From positions 1 through 15,766 of the forward strand of contig CABUGI010000040.1 in NCBI GenBank assembly GCA_902491055.1: a DNA stretch of 15,766 bases, written 5' to 3'. Under the pieces are notes generated by a model. The model had not been told where the DNA came from, did not search any database, and was given only the letters and a program-made list of their open reading frames with translations. Position 1 is the stretch's first letter, and each line of letters begins with the position of its first letter. Of this stretch, positions 1 to 9,017 are shown in pieces. Both the position numbers and the translations under genes were made by a program. This DNA comes from an uncultured Collinsella sp. Lineage in GTDB: Bacteria; Actinomycetota; Coriobacteriia; Coriobacteriales; Coriobacteriaceae.

Positions 1-97
1 AACTGCGGGAATGGCCTATCCGCTCAATGTGTTCGGCTGAGATCGGAAATCAACCGCGTAGGCTCATATCGAAGCATCTTCACCACCGGATTAATAA

Positions 98-131
98 AAA
101 AGAAGCACCGCTTGGGGGCGGTACTTCTTTT
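98..131 (-). terminator. Rho-independent terminator of metK
   Basis: Positions 102-111 pair with 118-127 around the loop TTGGGG. An A-run at 98-101 facing a T-run at 128-131 extends the stem. Read on the minus strand, the transcript leaving metK forms a 14-bp stem, with one G-U pair, followed by a run of six U. The hairpin starts 38 bases past the metK stop. The plus-strand transcript would also end the hairpin in CUUCUUUU, so it could stop a gene converging from the left. Confidence 0.9.
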
Positions 132-168
132 GAAAGCGCATGCGTGTTGTGACCTTGGTGGTTCCCAA

Positions 169-1449
<1,281 letters not shown>

Positions 1450-1515
1450 GATTGTCCTTTCAAAACGTGTCCCGGCGACCGTTACCATTCCGCCGAGCTC
1501 TATATGCAAGGGCAC

Positions 1516-1521
1516 ATCATA
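1516..1521 (-). promoter_or_regulatory. Candidate -10 box for metK
   Basis: On the minus strand TATGAT lies 66 bases before the metK start. It matches the sigma-70-type TATAAT box in five of six positions. No good -35 box is found 16-18 bases upstream (GTGTGA or TGTGAA only), so this is weak. A second candidate, TATAGA at 1499-1504, has TTACGC 19 bases upstream. Confidence 0.25.
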
Positions 1522-1553
1522 TCGCGTAAATCCAACATTCACACCCTTTCCGC

Positions 1554-1645
1554 ACCTACTCATTGGGGACAGACATAAATGACCAGCCTTAAACTAAGAA
1601 CGTCTCCAACGACTGGTCATTTAAGTCTGTCCCCAATGAGTAGGT
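1554..1645. repeat. Long inverted repeat between metK and gltX (REP-like)
   Basis: The arm at 1554-1586 is the reverse complement of 1613-1645 over 33 bases with one mismatch (1575 against 1624), around a 26-base loop. The arms contain CATTGGGGACAGAC and its complement. The element lies between two divergent genes, upstream of both, so it is not placed to act as a terminator for either. The near-perfect arms and the GGGGACAG core resemble palindromic REP elements linked to IS200-type Y1 transposases (RAYTs). That assignment is inferred, and no transposase is seen here. Confidence 0.85.
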
Positions 1646-1654
1646 CGGTGCCCT

Positions 1655-1685
1655 TTGTGCGGAGGTTGCTTTGATGCTTTATACT
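1655..1685 (+). promoter_or_regulatory. Candidate promoter of gltX
   Basis: TATACT at 1680-1685 is a good -10 box. TTGTGC at 1655-1660 is a partial -35 match at a longer than ideal spacing of 19. Transcription would start near 1692, about 35 bases before the gltX ATG. It begins just outside the inverted repeat that ends at 1645. Confidence 0.45.
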
Positions 1686-1725
1686 GGTGCGGTTAGACAT
1701 CCATTCTGCAATCGAGGAGATTTCC

Positions 1726-3201
1726 ATGGCATCAGACGTTCGCGTCCGCTTTGCACCCTCACCGACGGGCAAGCTGCACATCGGCGGCGCCCGCACCGCT
1801 ATCTATAACTGGGCTTTCGCCCGCGCAAACGGCGGCACGTTCATCCTGCGCATCGACGACACCGACCCCACCCGCTCCACCGACGAGAACACGCAGATCA
1901 TCCTGCGCGCCATGCGTTGGCTGGGCCTGGACTGGGACGAGGGTCCCGAGGTGGGCGGCGATTTTGGCCCCTACGCCCAGACCGAACGCCTGGACCTGTA
2001 CAAGCAGGCTGCCCAGAAGCTTTGGGACGAGGGCAAGGCCTATCCTTGCTTCTGCACCAAGGAGCAGCTCGACGCCGACCGCAAGGCCGCGCAGGAGCGC
2101 AAGGACCCCTTCCAGGGCTATCAGCGCCGTTGCCGCGATCTTGATCCCGAGGAGGCCCGCCGCCGCATCGCGGCCGGGGAGTCTTACGTCCTGCGCATCA
2201 AGGTGCCCGAGGACCGCGGCGACGTCGTCATCCACGACGCCGTCCACGGCGAGGTGACCTTCGACGCCAAGGAGCTCGACGACTTTGTCATCTTCCGCTC
2301 CGATGGCACGCCCACGTACAACTTCGCGACCGTCGTCGACGACGCCATGATGAAGATCACCCACGTCATCCGCGGCGACGATCACCTGTCCAACACCCCG
2401 CGCCAGGTCATGGTCTACGAGGCCCTCGGCGCGCCCGTGCCCACGTTCGCCCACATCTCCATGATTCTGGGCGCCGACGGCAAGAAGCTCTCCAAGCGCC
2501 ACGGCGCCACCTCGGTGGAGGAGTACCGCGACGCCGGCTACCTGTCCGATGCCTTCGTCAACTACCTGGCGCTGCTCGGCTGGTCGCTCGACGGCGAGAC
2601 CACGATCATCCCGCGCGACGTCCTGGCCAGCAAGTTCTCGCTCGACCGCATTTCCAAGAACCCCGCGACCTTCGACCCCAAGAAGCTCGACTGGGTCAAT
2701 GCCGAGTACATCAACGGTATGTCCGACGCCCAGTTTGCCGACGAGGTCATGGTTCCCGAACTGCATGAGGCAGGTCTCATCGAGGGCAACGTCGAGTACG
2801 GCGAGGACTGGATCGACGCGCTTGCCGCTATCGTCAAGCCGCGCACTAAGATGTCGGCCGACGCCGTGACCGTCGCCGCCCCCATCTTTGCCACGGCCGA
2901 GACGCTCGAGTATGACGAGAAATCCGTCAACAAGGGCCTGGCCAAGGAGGGTATGGGTGCCATTCTGGATGCCGCCAAGGCCGCGCTCGAGGGTGTTACC
3001 GAGTGGACCGCCGCGAACATCGACGCTGCGCTTGAGCCGCTGCCCGAGCAGATGGACCTCAAGAAGCGCGTGGTGTTCCAGGCTGTGCGTGTCGCCGTTT
3101 GCGGCAACATGGTGAGCCCTCCGCTGGGCGAGACCATGGCGCTCGTCGGCCGCGACGACTGCCTGGCGCGCATCGACCGCGCCCGCAAGATGGCACTGTA
3201 G
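1726..3201 (+). CDS. gltX: Glutamyl-tRNA synthetase (class I)
   Basis: Charges tRNA-Glu with glutamate using ATP. The 491-residue product is a full-length class I enzyme. Its HIGH-type motif is HIGG at 18-21 within FAPSPTGKLHIGG, and KLSKR lies at 254-258. A CFC...Y...C pattern (C108, C110, Y132, C136) matches the zinc-binding insertion of the bacterial family. The C-terminal part, from about residue 330, is the helical anticodon-binding region. The frame opens earlier at a GTG (1687), but the ATG at 1726 has GAGGAG at the right distance and gives the normal N-terminus. Whether it also charges tRNA-Gln (non-discriminating type) cannot be judged from sequence alone. It appears to be transcribed on its own, between the promoter at 1655-1685 and the terminator at 3225-3251. 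Confidence 0.97.
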   Translation: MASDVRVRFAPSPTGKLHIGGARTAIYNWAFARANGGTFILRIDDTDPTRSTDENTQIILRAMRWLGLDWDEGPEVGGDFGPYAQTERLDLYKQAAQKLWDEGKAYPCFCTKEQLDADRKAAQERKDPFQGYQRRCRDLDPEEARRRIAAGESYVLRIKVPEDRGDVVIHDAVHGEVTFDAKELDDFVIFRSDGTPTYNFATVVDDAMMKITHVIRGDDHLSNTPRQVMVYEALGAPVPTFAHISMILGADGKKLSKRHGATSVEEYRDAGYLSDAFVNYLALLGWSLDGETTIIPRDVLASKFSLDRISKNPATFDPKKLDWVNAEYINGMSDAQFADEVMVPELHEAGLIEGNVEYGEDWIDALAAIVKPRTKMSADAVTVAAPIFATAETLEYDEKSVNKGLAKEGMGAILDAAKAALEGVTEWTAANIDAALEPLPEQMDLKKRVVFQAVRVAVCGNMVSPPLGETMALVGRDDCLARIDRARKMAL

Positions 3202-3224
3202 TCGCTGCGCAAACGTATGTATCC

Positions 3225-3251
3225 GAGCCCCGTTCACCCCGAGCGGGGCTC
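3225..3251 (+). terminator. Terminator after gltX
   Basis: GAGCCCCG (3225-3232) pairs perfectly with CGGGGCTC (3244-3251) around an 11-base loop, followed by TTGTTTCTG. It starts 24 bases past the gltX stop and ends 39 bases before the priA start. The U-tract is interrupted, so some readthrough into priA is possible, and I see no clear separate promoter for priA. Confidence 0.78.
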
Positions 3252-3290
3252 TTGTTTCTGTAGACGTATGGGATAGGAGGTGCTGGGGCC

Positions 3291-5744
3291 ATGGCCGAGC
3301 AACTTTCGCTGTTTGGTTCGCCGGAACCGGAGGAGACTCCGACGGCACCGTCATCCGCCGCTGCCCCGGCCAAGCCCGAGCCTGCACCTGAGCCCATCGT
3401 CGCCTACACGAGCGTGGTTCTCGACATTCCCACCCGCGCGCTGTCCGAGCCGTTTGCTTACGGCATTCCACAATCCCTCGCCAACGAGGCCCAAGTCGGG
3501 TCTACGGTCCTGGTCCATTTTGGCAACCGTGCGGCCGCGGGCTATATCATTGACATTGCGTCTGAGCTGGGCGACCTGCAAGGCAACAGGGTCTTCGATC
3601 CTGCGCGCATCAAGCCCGTCGAGGCGATTCTCAGCAAACCGCTCTTTACCGCGGAGGCTGCCCGTATCGCACGCTGGATGAGCCGCGAGTATGTCGCGAC
3701 GCTTTCCGAGTGCTTGCGTTTGTTCTTGCCCCCGGGTGGAAGTCCGCGCGTGGTCAAGGGCGATGACGGCGTGTGGACGGTTGAGCGCCCCGCCGTCAAG
3801 CCTATCCAAAATCGCTGGGTCATGCTCACGCCCGAGGGTTTCGACTACACGCCGCCCAAGACCGCGGTCCGCCAGCGTCAGCTCATCGGGGCGCTCCAGT
3901 GCGGCCCGGTCACGACGCGCGATCTCAACCTGCTCTACAACAGCATGTCGGCGACCATCAAGGCGCTCGAAAAGCGCGGCGTCGTGGTAGTAGAGGAGCG
4001 CCGTGCTTGGCGTGGCTGCAGCGAGCAGACCACGCTGTCCTCGGCAAGCGGTAAGGCGCCGGTCTCCCTTACCAACGGCCAGCAGCAGGCGCTCGCGCAG
4101 ATTGAGCGCGCTCGTCTGGACGCTCATGGCGACGTGGTCCTTGTCGACGGCGTCACCGGCTCCGGCAAAACCGAGGTGTACCTCTCCGCCATCGAGCGCG
4201 TGCTCGCAGCCGGTCGCTCGGCGTGCGTGCTCGTGCCCGAGATCTCGCTGACGGCCCAAACCGTCGGCCGCTTTCGCTCGCGCTTTGGTGAGACGGTCGC
4301 CGTGTTCCATTCGCGCCTTTCGGCCGGCGAGCGCCTGGACCAGTGGGATATGGTCGCCAGCGGTGCGGCCCGCGTGGTCGTGGGCGCCCGCTCGGCGCTC
4401 TTTTGCCCGCTTGACGACCTGGGCCTCATCATCATCGACGAGGAGCACGAGACCAGCTACAAGCAAGGCTCCAGCCCGCGCTACCACGCGCGCGAGGTGG
4501 CGGCCGAGATGGCGCGGCGCTACCGCTGCCCGCTCGTGTTGGGCTCCGCCACGCCTTCTGCTGAGGCCCTCGATCGCTGCCGCCGTGGCACGTATAACGG
4601 TGCCACCTGGACGCGCGTCGAGATGCCCGAGCGCCCGGGACACGCAGTCCTGCCGACGGTTCGGATCGCCGACCTGCGCCGTGAGTTCTCGCACGGCAGT
4701 CGTTCCATGTTCTCAAAACCGCTGATGGAGGGCCTGGAGCGCGTGGTCGAGCGCCGCGAGAAGGCCATGCTGCTGCATAACCGCCGTGGCTTTGCGCCGT
4801 TTCTGATGTGCCGCGAATGCGGCTGCGTGCCCACCTGCAACCACTGCTCCACCGCGCTTACGTATCACGAGCGCACACACACGCTGCAGTGCCACACCTG
4901 CGGTTCGTCTTGGCGCGTGCAGCCGTATCCCGCGCCCACGAGCCGTTGCCCCAAATGTGGCAGTCGCTACCTGGCAAAAATGGGTCTGGGCACTCAACAG
5001 ATCGAGGACGCGCTGCACCAGATGCTTCCCGAGGACGTCGCCATTATTCGCATGGATGCCGATTCCACGCGCGGCAAGGATGCGCACAAAAAGCTGCTCG
5101 AGCAGTTCGATGCCGCCGATTGTGCGGTGCTGCTGGGCACCCAGATGATCGCCAAGGGCCTCGACTTTTCCGAGGTCACGCTCGTGGGCGTGGTCAATGC
5201 CGATTTCGCCCTCAAGCTGCCGGACTTCCGCGCAGGAGAGCGCGCCTACGATCTGCTGGAGCAGGTTGCAGGCCGTGCCGGCCGCGGCGATCGCCCCGGC
5301 GAGGTTATCATCCAGACCTACCTGCCCGAGGATCCGGTCATCCGCGCCGTCGCCGAGCACGATCGTTCGATCTTTACCGACTACGACCTGGATCAGCGCC
5401 GCGACGCGCTGTACCCGCCGTTTGTTCGCCTGGTCAACATCTTGGTGTGGTCGGCGAACCGAGACGACGCGCAGAACTACATCGGACGTATCGCAAAGCT
5501 CCTCAAGCGCCGCTGGCATGCCGCCGCGCCCGACTTTTTGCGGGCGGGGAGTGCCGTGCCGCAGGTGCTGGGCCCGGCTTCGTGTGTAATCGAGAGAGCC
5601 AAGGACCGTTACCGCTTCCATCTGCTTGTGAAGTCGCCCGTGGGGTACCATGTCTCTGATGATATCGACGCCTGCCTCAAAGAGGTGGGCTCCGTGCGCG
5701 GCGTGAGCGTGAGCGTTGACGTCGACGCCTATGATTTGATGTAA
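3291..5744 (+). CDS. priA: Primosomal protein N', replication restart DNA helicase
   Basis: A 3'-to-5' superfamily 2 helicase that recognises stalled forks and reloads the replisome. In the 817-residue product, residues 40-150 match the N-terminal 3'-end-binding region, with a winged-helix-like part near 175-240. Walker A is GVTGSGKT at 287-294, and DEEH at 383-386 is the PriA form of motif II. A domain with eight paired cysteines (C507/510, C516/519, C534/537, C553/556) should bind two zinc ions. Helicase motif VI is QVAGRAGRGD, at about 660-669. Residues 10-37 are a Pro/Ala/Glu-rich spacer before the first conserved block. AGGAGG at 3275-3280 lies 10 bases before the ATG. The stop is 18 bases before def, so the two are probably co-transcribed; priA-def-fmt-rsmB is a common bacterial gene order. 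Confidence 0.96.
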   Translation: MAEQLSLFGSPEPEETPTAPSSAAAPAKPEPAPEPIVAYTSVVLDIPTRALSEPFAYGIPQSLANEAQVGSTVLVHFGNRAAAGYIIDIASELGDLQGNRVFDPARIKPVEAILSKPLFTAEAARIARWMSREYVATLSECLRLFLPPGGSPRVVKGDDGVWTVERPAVKPIQNRWVMLTPEGFDYTPPKTAVRQRQLIGALQCGPVTTRDLNLLYNSMSATIKALEKRGVVVVEERRAWRGCSEQTTLSSASGKAPVSLTNGQQQALAQIERARLDAHGDVVLVDGVTGSGKTEVYLSAIERVLAAGRSACVLVPEISLTAQTVGRFRSRFGETVAVFHSRLSAGERLDQWDMVASGAARVVVGARSALFCPLDDLGLIIIDEEHETSYKQGSSPRYHAREVAAEMARRYRCPLVLGSATPSAEALDRCRRGTYNGATWTRVEMPERPGHAVLPTVRIADLRREFSHGSRSMFSKPLMEGLERVVERREKAMLLHNRRGFAPFLMCRECGCVPTCNHCSTALTYHERTHTLQCHTCGSSWRVQPYPAPTSRCPKCGSRYLAKMGLGTQQIEDALHQMLPEDVAIIRMDADSTRGKDAHKKLLEQFDAADCAVLLGTQMIAKGLDFSEVTLVGVVNADFALKLPDFRAGERAYDLLEQVAGRAGRGDRPGEVIIQTYLPEDPVIRAVAEHDRSIFTDYDLDQRRDALYPPFVRLVNILVWSANRDDAQNYIGRIAKLLKRRWHAAAPDFLRAGSAVPQVLGPASCVIERAKDRYRFHLLVKSPVGYHVSDDIDACLKEVGSVRGVSVSVDVDAYDLM

Positions 5745-5762
5745 CAACCCGAAAGGATGGCC

Positions 5763-6299
5763 ATGGAAGCCAACGGAATCGTACTGTCGCCTGACCCTCG
5801 TCTGCGCCAGGAGTGCGCCGTCATCGAGGAGATCACCCCGGCGATCGAGGCACTTGCCGAGAAGATGAAGAAGATGATGTTCGAGAACGGCGGCTGCGGC
5901 CTGGCTGCCCCGCAGATCGGCGAGCTCATTCAGCTGGTCACCATCGACTGCGACTACAGCGACAAGAGCGACTATGACCCCTACGTGCTCATTAACCCCG
6001 TGATCGTGGAGCAGAGCGACCATCTGGTGCCCTTTAGCGAGGGTTGCCTTTCCATTCCTGGCATTAGCTGCGAGATCGAGCGTCCCGACCATGTTGTGGT
6101 CGAGGCGTACGACTTAAACGCCAACCTGATTCGCTACGAGGCCTCGGGCGATTTGTTCTGCGTTTGCCTGCAGCACGAGATCGATCACTTGCACGGCAAC
6201 ACCATGTTTGAGCGACTGAAGCCGATGCAGAGGATCAAAGCAGTCAAGGAGTACCAGGACGCCCTGGCCCGCGGCGCTCGACCGGGCGAGACGGAGTAG
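5763..6299 (+). CDS. def: Peptide deformylase
   Basis: Removes the formyl group from the N-terminal methionine of new proteins at the ribosome exit. All three family motifs are present in the 178-residue product: GCGLAAPQ at 44-51, EGCLS at 93-97 and HEIDH at 138-142. C95, H138 and H142 would hold the metal, and E139 is the catalytic glutamate. The ATG at 5757 is rejected because AAAGG would touch it. The ATG at 5763 leaves five bases after AAAGGA. It undoes the modification made by Fmt, encoded just downstream, but here the two genes are separated by a long inverted repeat and a terminator rather than being closely coupled. The C-terminal part after the HEIDH helix is short, as expected for this enzyme. 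Confidence 0.96.
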   Translation: MEANGIVLSPDPRLRQECAVIEEITPAIEALAEKMKKMMFENGGCGLAAPQIGELIQLVTIDCDYSDKSDYDPYVLINPVIVEQSDHLVPFSEGCLSIPGISCEIERPDHVVVEAYDLNANLIRYEASGDLFCVCLQHEIDHLHGNTMFERLKPMQRIKAVKEYQDALARGARPGETE

Positions 6300-6307
6300 G
6301 TCCCACC

Positions 6308-6409
6308 GTCCCCGGTGCTGAGCGCCCACATATCATCCCGTGCTCAAACATTCTCGCTTTGCTGCGAAACTGCGCGCGGGACGATATGTGGGCGCTCAGC
6401 ACCGGGGAC
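6308..6409. repeat. Long inverted repeat between def and fmt (REP-like)
   Basis: The 33-base arms 6308-6340 and 6377-6409 are complementary with one mismatch (6335 against 6382). Three more pairs, one of them G-U, extend the stem into the loop. The loop contains a small hairpin, TCGC/GCGA. The outer ends are GTCCCC and GGGGAC. The right end continues as AG, giving the same GGGGACAG seen in the repeat at 1554-1645, but the rest of the arms is unrelated. It starts 9 bases after the def stop and could also influence the 3' end of that mRNA. Confidence 0.88.
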
Positions 6410-6484
6410 AGCGTTGTTCTGGCTCGGTTCGCCCGGATGCCGTCGGGCCAGGGAAGGGCGTCTTCGCTGATAGGTGCTTTGCTG

Positions 6485-6511
6485 AAAGAGCTGCTTTTAT
6501 TGCGGCTCTTT
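6485..6511 (+). terminator. Terminator after def
   Basis: AAAGAGCTGC (6485-6494) pairs with GCGGCTCTTT (6502-6511), including one U-G pair, around a seven-base loop. It is followed by CTTTGGTTTT. It would end the priA-def transcript before fmt. Confidence 0.72.
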
Positions 6512-6530
6512 CTTTGGTTTTGGGTATATT
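6500..6530 (+). promoter_or_regulatory. Weak candidate promoter for fmt-rsmB
   Basis: TATATT at 6525-6530 is the best -10-like box before fmt. TTGCGG at 6500-6505 is a partial -35 with spacing 19, and it overlaps the terminator stem. A promoter in this gap is expected because a terminator precedes it, but this exact placement is uncertain. Confidence 0.28.
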
Positions 6531-6626
6531 TGTTCTTGTTGAATTGTTATTGCGGATGGTCTGGGTACTTGGCTTTCCGCTGCTCTTTGTAGCCGTCTCG
6601 GCTTTGGTTGAGGGGAGACGTTCTTT

Positions 6627-7547
6627 ATGCGTATTGTGTTTATGGGTACGCCTGATTTTGCTGTGCCTTCGCTGGTTTCGCTTGTTGAGGCTGGTAACGA
6701 GATTGCGCTTGTTGTTACTCGTCCTGATGCTGTTCGTGGGCGTGGTAAAAAGTTGGAGCCGTCTCCTGTTAAGGCTAAGGCGCTTGAGCTGGGGTTGCCG
6801 GTCGTTGAGGCTAATCGTATGACGCCTGAGGTTGTTGAGGCGCTCCGGGCTGCCCAGGCTGACATTTTCTGCGTGGCTGCCTATGGTTGTATTTTGCCTG
6901 ATGAGGTCTTGAATATGGCGCCGCTCGGCATTGTGAATGTTCATGCGTCCTTGCTGCCTCGTTGGCGTGGGGCTGCTCCCATTCAGCGTGCCATTCTTGC
7001 TGGTGATGAGGTTGCTGGCGTTTCTATCATGCGCATCGGTCATGGCGTGGATACTGGTGCTTATTGTGCACAGGCCTCGACCACGATTGCCGGTAAGCAT
7101 GCCGAGGCGCTGACCATGGAGCTTGGTGAGCTTGGCGGCAAACTGCTTGCCGATACACTTCCTTCGCTTGCCGATGGTTCGGCGGTTTGGACCGAGCAGG
7201 ATGAGTCGCTCGTCACTCATGCTGCCAAGATTTCCAAGCTGGAGATGCGTCTGGATCCGCAGATGGCTGCGCTCGATTGCGTGCGTCATGTGCTCGCTTC
7301 GTCCGATACCGCGCCTGCTCGTTGCGTGATTGCCGGCAAGACCGTGCGTGTGCTCGATGCTGCACCGGCCGATGTCTCGCTTGGCAAGGGCGGCGTTGAC
7401 GTTAAGAATAAGCGTGTTTTCCTTGGCCTTTCCGATGGTGCGGTTGAACTGCTCGAGGTTAAGCCCGATGGTAAGCGTGCTATGGCCGCTTCTGCTTGGG
7501 CTGCTGGCCTGCAGGGCGCCGATCTTATCTGGGGTGTTTTGTCATGA
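6627..7547 (+). CDS. fmt: Methionyl-tRNA formyltransferase
   Basis: Transfers a formyl group from 10-formyltetrahydrofolate to Met-tRNA(fMet), making the initiator for translation. The 306-residue product begins with the nucleotide-fold start MRIVFMGTPDFAVP. The family signature SLLPRWRGAAPIQRAI is at 108-123, and the catalytic set is N104, H106 and D142 (in HGVDTGA). Residues from about 205 form the smaller C-terminal tRNA-binding domain. The start is set by AGGGGAG at 6611-6617. The stop overlaps the rsmB start (ATGA), so the two genes are translationally coupled. Codon use is unlike the neighbours: only two of the first 70 codons end in C while 39 end in T, whereas the first 70 codons of gltX have 42 ending in C. 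The effect fades towards rsmB. Confidence 0.96.
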   Translation: MRIVFMGTPDFAVPSLVSLVEAGNEIALVVTRPDAVRGRGKKLEPSPVKAKALELGLPVVEANRMTPEVVEALRAAQADIFCVAAYGCILPDEVLNMAPLGIVNVHASLLPRWRGAAPIQRAILAGDEVAGVSIMRIGHGVDTGAYCAQASTTIAGKHAEALTMELGELGGKLLADTLPSLADGSAVWTEQDESLVTHAAKISKLEMRLDPQMAALDCVRHVLASSDTAPARCVIAGKTVRVLDAAPADVSLGKGGVDVKNKRVFLGLSDGAVELLEVKPDGKRAMAASAWAAGLQGADLIWGVLS

Positions 7548-8944
7548 GCAAGTTGTCTCCCGCGCGCAAGCTTGCGCTCGATGTGCTGATGGAGGCCGAT
7601 CGCCGCGGCATGTATGCGCGTGACGTGCTGTCCTCTCGCGCATCGGCCAAGGCTATTGACCAGCGCGATTCCGCTTTTGCCGCCCGCTTGGCGCTGGGTG
7701 TGGCCGCCACGCAGGGTATTTTGGACGAGCTGCTCGATCAGTTTCTCGATAAGCCTAAAAAGGTTGCGCCGCGTGTTCGCATGGCGCTTCGCATCTCGGC
7801 CTTCGAGATGCTCTATCTGCATACGCCTGGCCGCGTTGCCGTAAGTCAGGGTGTTGAGCTGGTGCGCAGCGGAGCTAAGTCTGCCGCTGGTTTGGCCAAC
7901 GCCGTGCTGCATAAGGTCGCGGACAACGTTGAGGACTTTGCCACGGCGTCCGATGTGAATGAGTCTGAGCGACGCTTGGTTCGTCTGTCGCGCCTGATGG
8001 GTCTGCCGCGCTGGTTGTGCGCTCGTATTATGGCGTCGTTTGACACGCCAGAGGGTGCGCTTAACTTTGCCGGCAACTTGGCACCTGCGCCGCTGGCCCT
8101 GCATGAGAACGCCTTTGCGACCAAGCCCGATCCGTATATCTCGCAGCTCGTCGCGCCTGTCTTCCCGGGCTGCCATGCCCCGGTTGATGCCCAGGTTACC
8201 GTTGCTTCGGGTGTGTTTGAGCGTGCTGCCGCGGTGGCATCTGATCTCAACGCGCAGCTTATCGCCACAGCTGCCACGCGCCCTGGTAGCTGCCTTGAGA
8301 TTGGTGCCGGTCGTGGTACCAAGACCTATGTGATGATGTGCCAGGCCAAGCGTGCCGGGTATGAGCGTCAGCATACCGCGCTCGATCTGCACGATCGCAA
8401 GTGCGATCAGAATCTCGCGCGCCTGCATAAGGCGGGTATAACGGGTGTTCGTACGGTGTCGGGCGATGCCTGCGAGCTCAATGAGGTGCTCACGTCCTTT
8501 GACGCGATGATTGGCGAGCCCGCCCTGTTCGACACGGTGTTTATCGATGCCCCGTGCTCGGGCACCGGCACTATGCGCCGTCATCCCGAGATTCCGTGGC
8601 GTCTGACCGAGAAGGACGTTACGACTGAGCTGCCCCGTCTGCAGCTGACGATGCTCAAGGAAGCAGCCGTGCGCGTGGCTGCCGGCGGTGAGCTTATCTA
8701 TGCCACCTGCTCGGTTTTTGATGAAGAGAACACGCAGGTCGTGGATGCTTTCCTGGCCTCTCCCGAGGGCGCCGGCTTTACCGTGGCACCGCTCTCCGAA
8801 TCTCAGATTCTGCAGCTTCCCGATTTCGCGCAGGCCAAGAAGCTTGTCGCCGTGCGCCAGAACGATCGAGGCTTCTTCCAGAGCGTCCCCATAAACGCCG
8901 ACTCCTACGACGGCCACTTCTGCGCCCGCCTGGTCCACAAGTAG
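7544..8944 (+). CDS. rsmB: 16S rRNA (cytosine-5) methyltransferase RsmB
   Basis: Methylates a cytosine of 16S rRNA (C967 in E. coli) with S-adenosylmethionine. The 466-residue product has a NusB-like RNA-binding domain over about 1-135 and a Rossmann-fold methyltransferase domain from about 215. The SAM loop is EIGAGRGTKT at 252-261. The two family cysteines are present: C338 in DAPCSGTGTMRRHPE (motif IV) and C389 in YATCS (motif VI, the nucleophile). It starts at the ATG that overlaps the fmt stop, where GTTTTGTC gives no strong ribosome binding site, consistent with coupling to fmt translation. It ends the rightward group, facing the FmdB-type gene across the terminator at 9047-9076. Other Nop2/Sun-type methyltransferases share the motifs, but the NusB-like N-terminus and the fmt neighbour favour RsmB. 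Confidence 0.93.
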   Translation: MSKLSPARKLALDVLMEADRRGMYARDVLSSRASAKAIDQRDSAFAARLALGVAATQGILDELLDQFLDKPKKVAPRVRMALRISAFEMLYLHTPGRVAVSQGVELVRSGAKSAAGLANAVLHKVADNVEDFATASDVNESERRLVRLSRLMGLPRWLCARIMASFDTPEGALNFAGNLAPAPLALHENAFATKPDPYISQLVAPVFPGCHAPVDAQVTVASGVFERAAAVASDLNAQLIATAATRPGSCLEIGAGRGTKTYVMMCQAKRAGYERQHTALDLHDRKCDQNLARLHKAGITGVRTVSGDACELNEVLTSFDAMIGEPALFDTVFIDAPCSGTGTMRRHPEIPWRLTEKDVTTELPRLQLTMLKEAAVRVAAGGELIYATCSVFDEENTQVVDAFLASPEGAGFTVAPLSESQILQLPDFAQAKKLVAVRQNDRGFFQSVPINADSYDGHFCARLVHK

Positions 8945-8950
8945 CTACTA

Positions 8951-9017
8951 AGTTGCGGTGAAATAGGGATTGAATATCGGCTTCTACCCGCCAAACAGAC
9001 CTTATTTCACCGCAACT
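8951..9017. repeat. Inverted repeat after rsmB
   Basis: AGTTGCGGTGAAATA (8951-8965) is the exact reverse complement of 9003-9017. Two further G-C pairs follow after a G-U pair, and the remaining loop is about 31 bases. It begins 6 bases past the rsmB stop and is separate from the strong terminator at 9047-9076. GTAGCTA occurs on both sides (8941-8947 and 9033-9039), close to but not flush with the repeat. Confidence 0.75.

Larger units (their letters stand above)
6300..6626. other. 327-base def-fmt intergenic region
   Basis: No convincing gene is seen here. In order it holds a long inverted repeat (6308-6409), about 75 bases with nothing recognised, a terminator hairpin (6485-6511), a T-rich stretch with a possible -10 box (TATATT at 6525-6530), and the fmt ribosome binding site (AGGGGAG at 6611-6617). 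Base composition turns distinctly more T-rich from about 6480 on. Confidence 0.8.

Noticed and set aside
2..40. Possible 3' end of a rightward gene at the window edge, reading ...AYPLNVFG and a TGA at 38-40.
   Set aside because: Only 12 codons are visible, with no recognisable motif. Its position before the hairpin at 98-131 is suggestive, but it cannot be told from a random open frame.
1450..1560. A SAM riboswitch in the metK leader.
   Set aside because: The 104-base leader lacks the conserved SAM-I core and kink-turn sequences and has no terminator-like stem before the start codon.
1646..1725. A T-box or other amino-acid-sensing leader before gltX.
   Set aside because: The predicted leader is only about 35 bases and has no T-box sequence or antiterminator structure.
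1759..3471. A 570-codon open frame on the minus strand opposite gltX.
   Set aside because: It overlaps gltX, whose motifs are complete, also crosses the gltX terminator into priA, and shows no domain features of its own.
6359..6592. A 77-codon hydrophobic open frame in the def-fmt gap, possibly a small membrane protein.
   Set aside because: It starts inside the loop of the inverted repeat, runs through the repeat arm and the terminator stem, and has no ribosome binding site.
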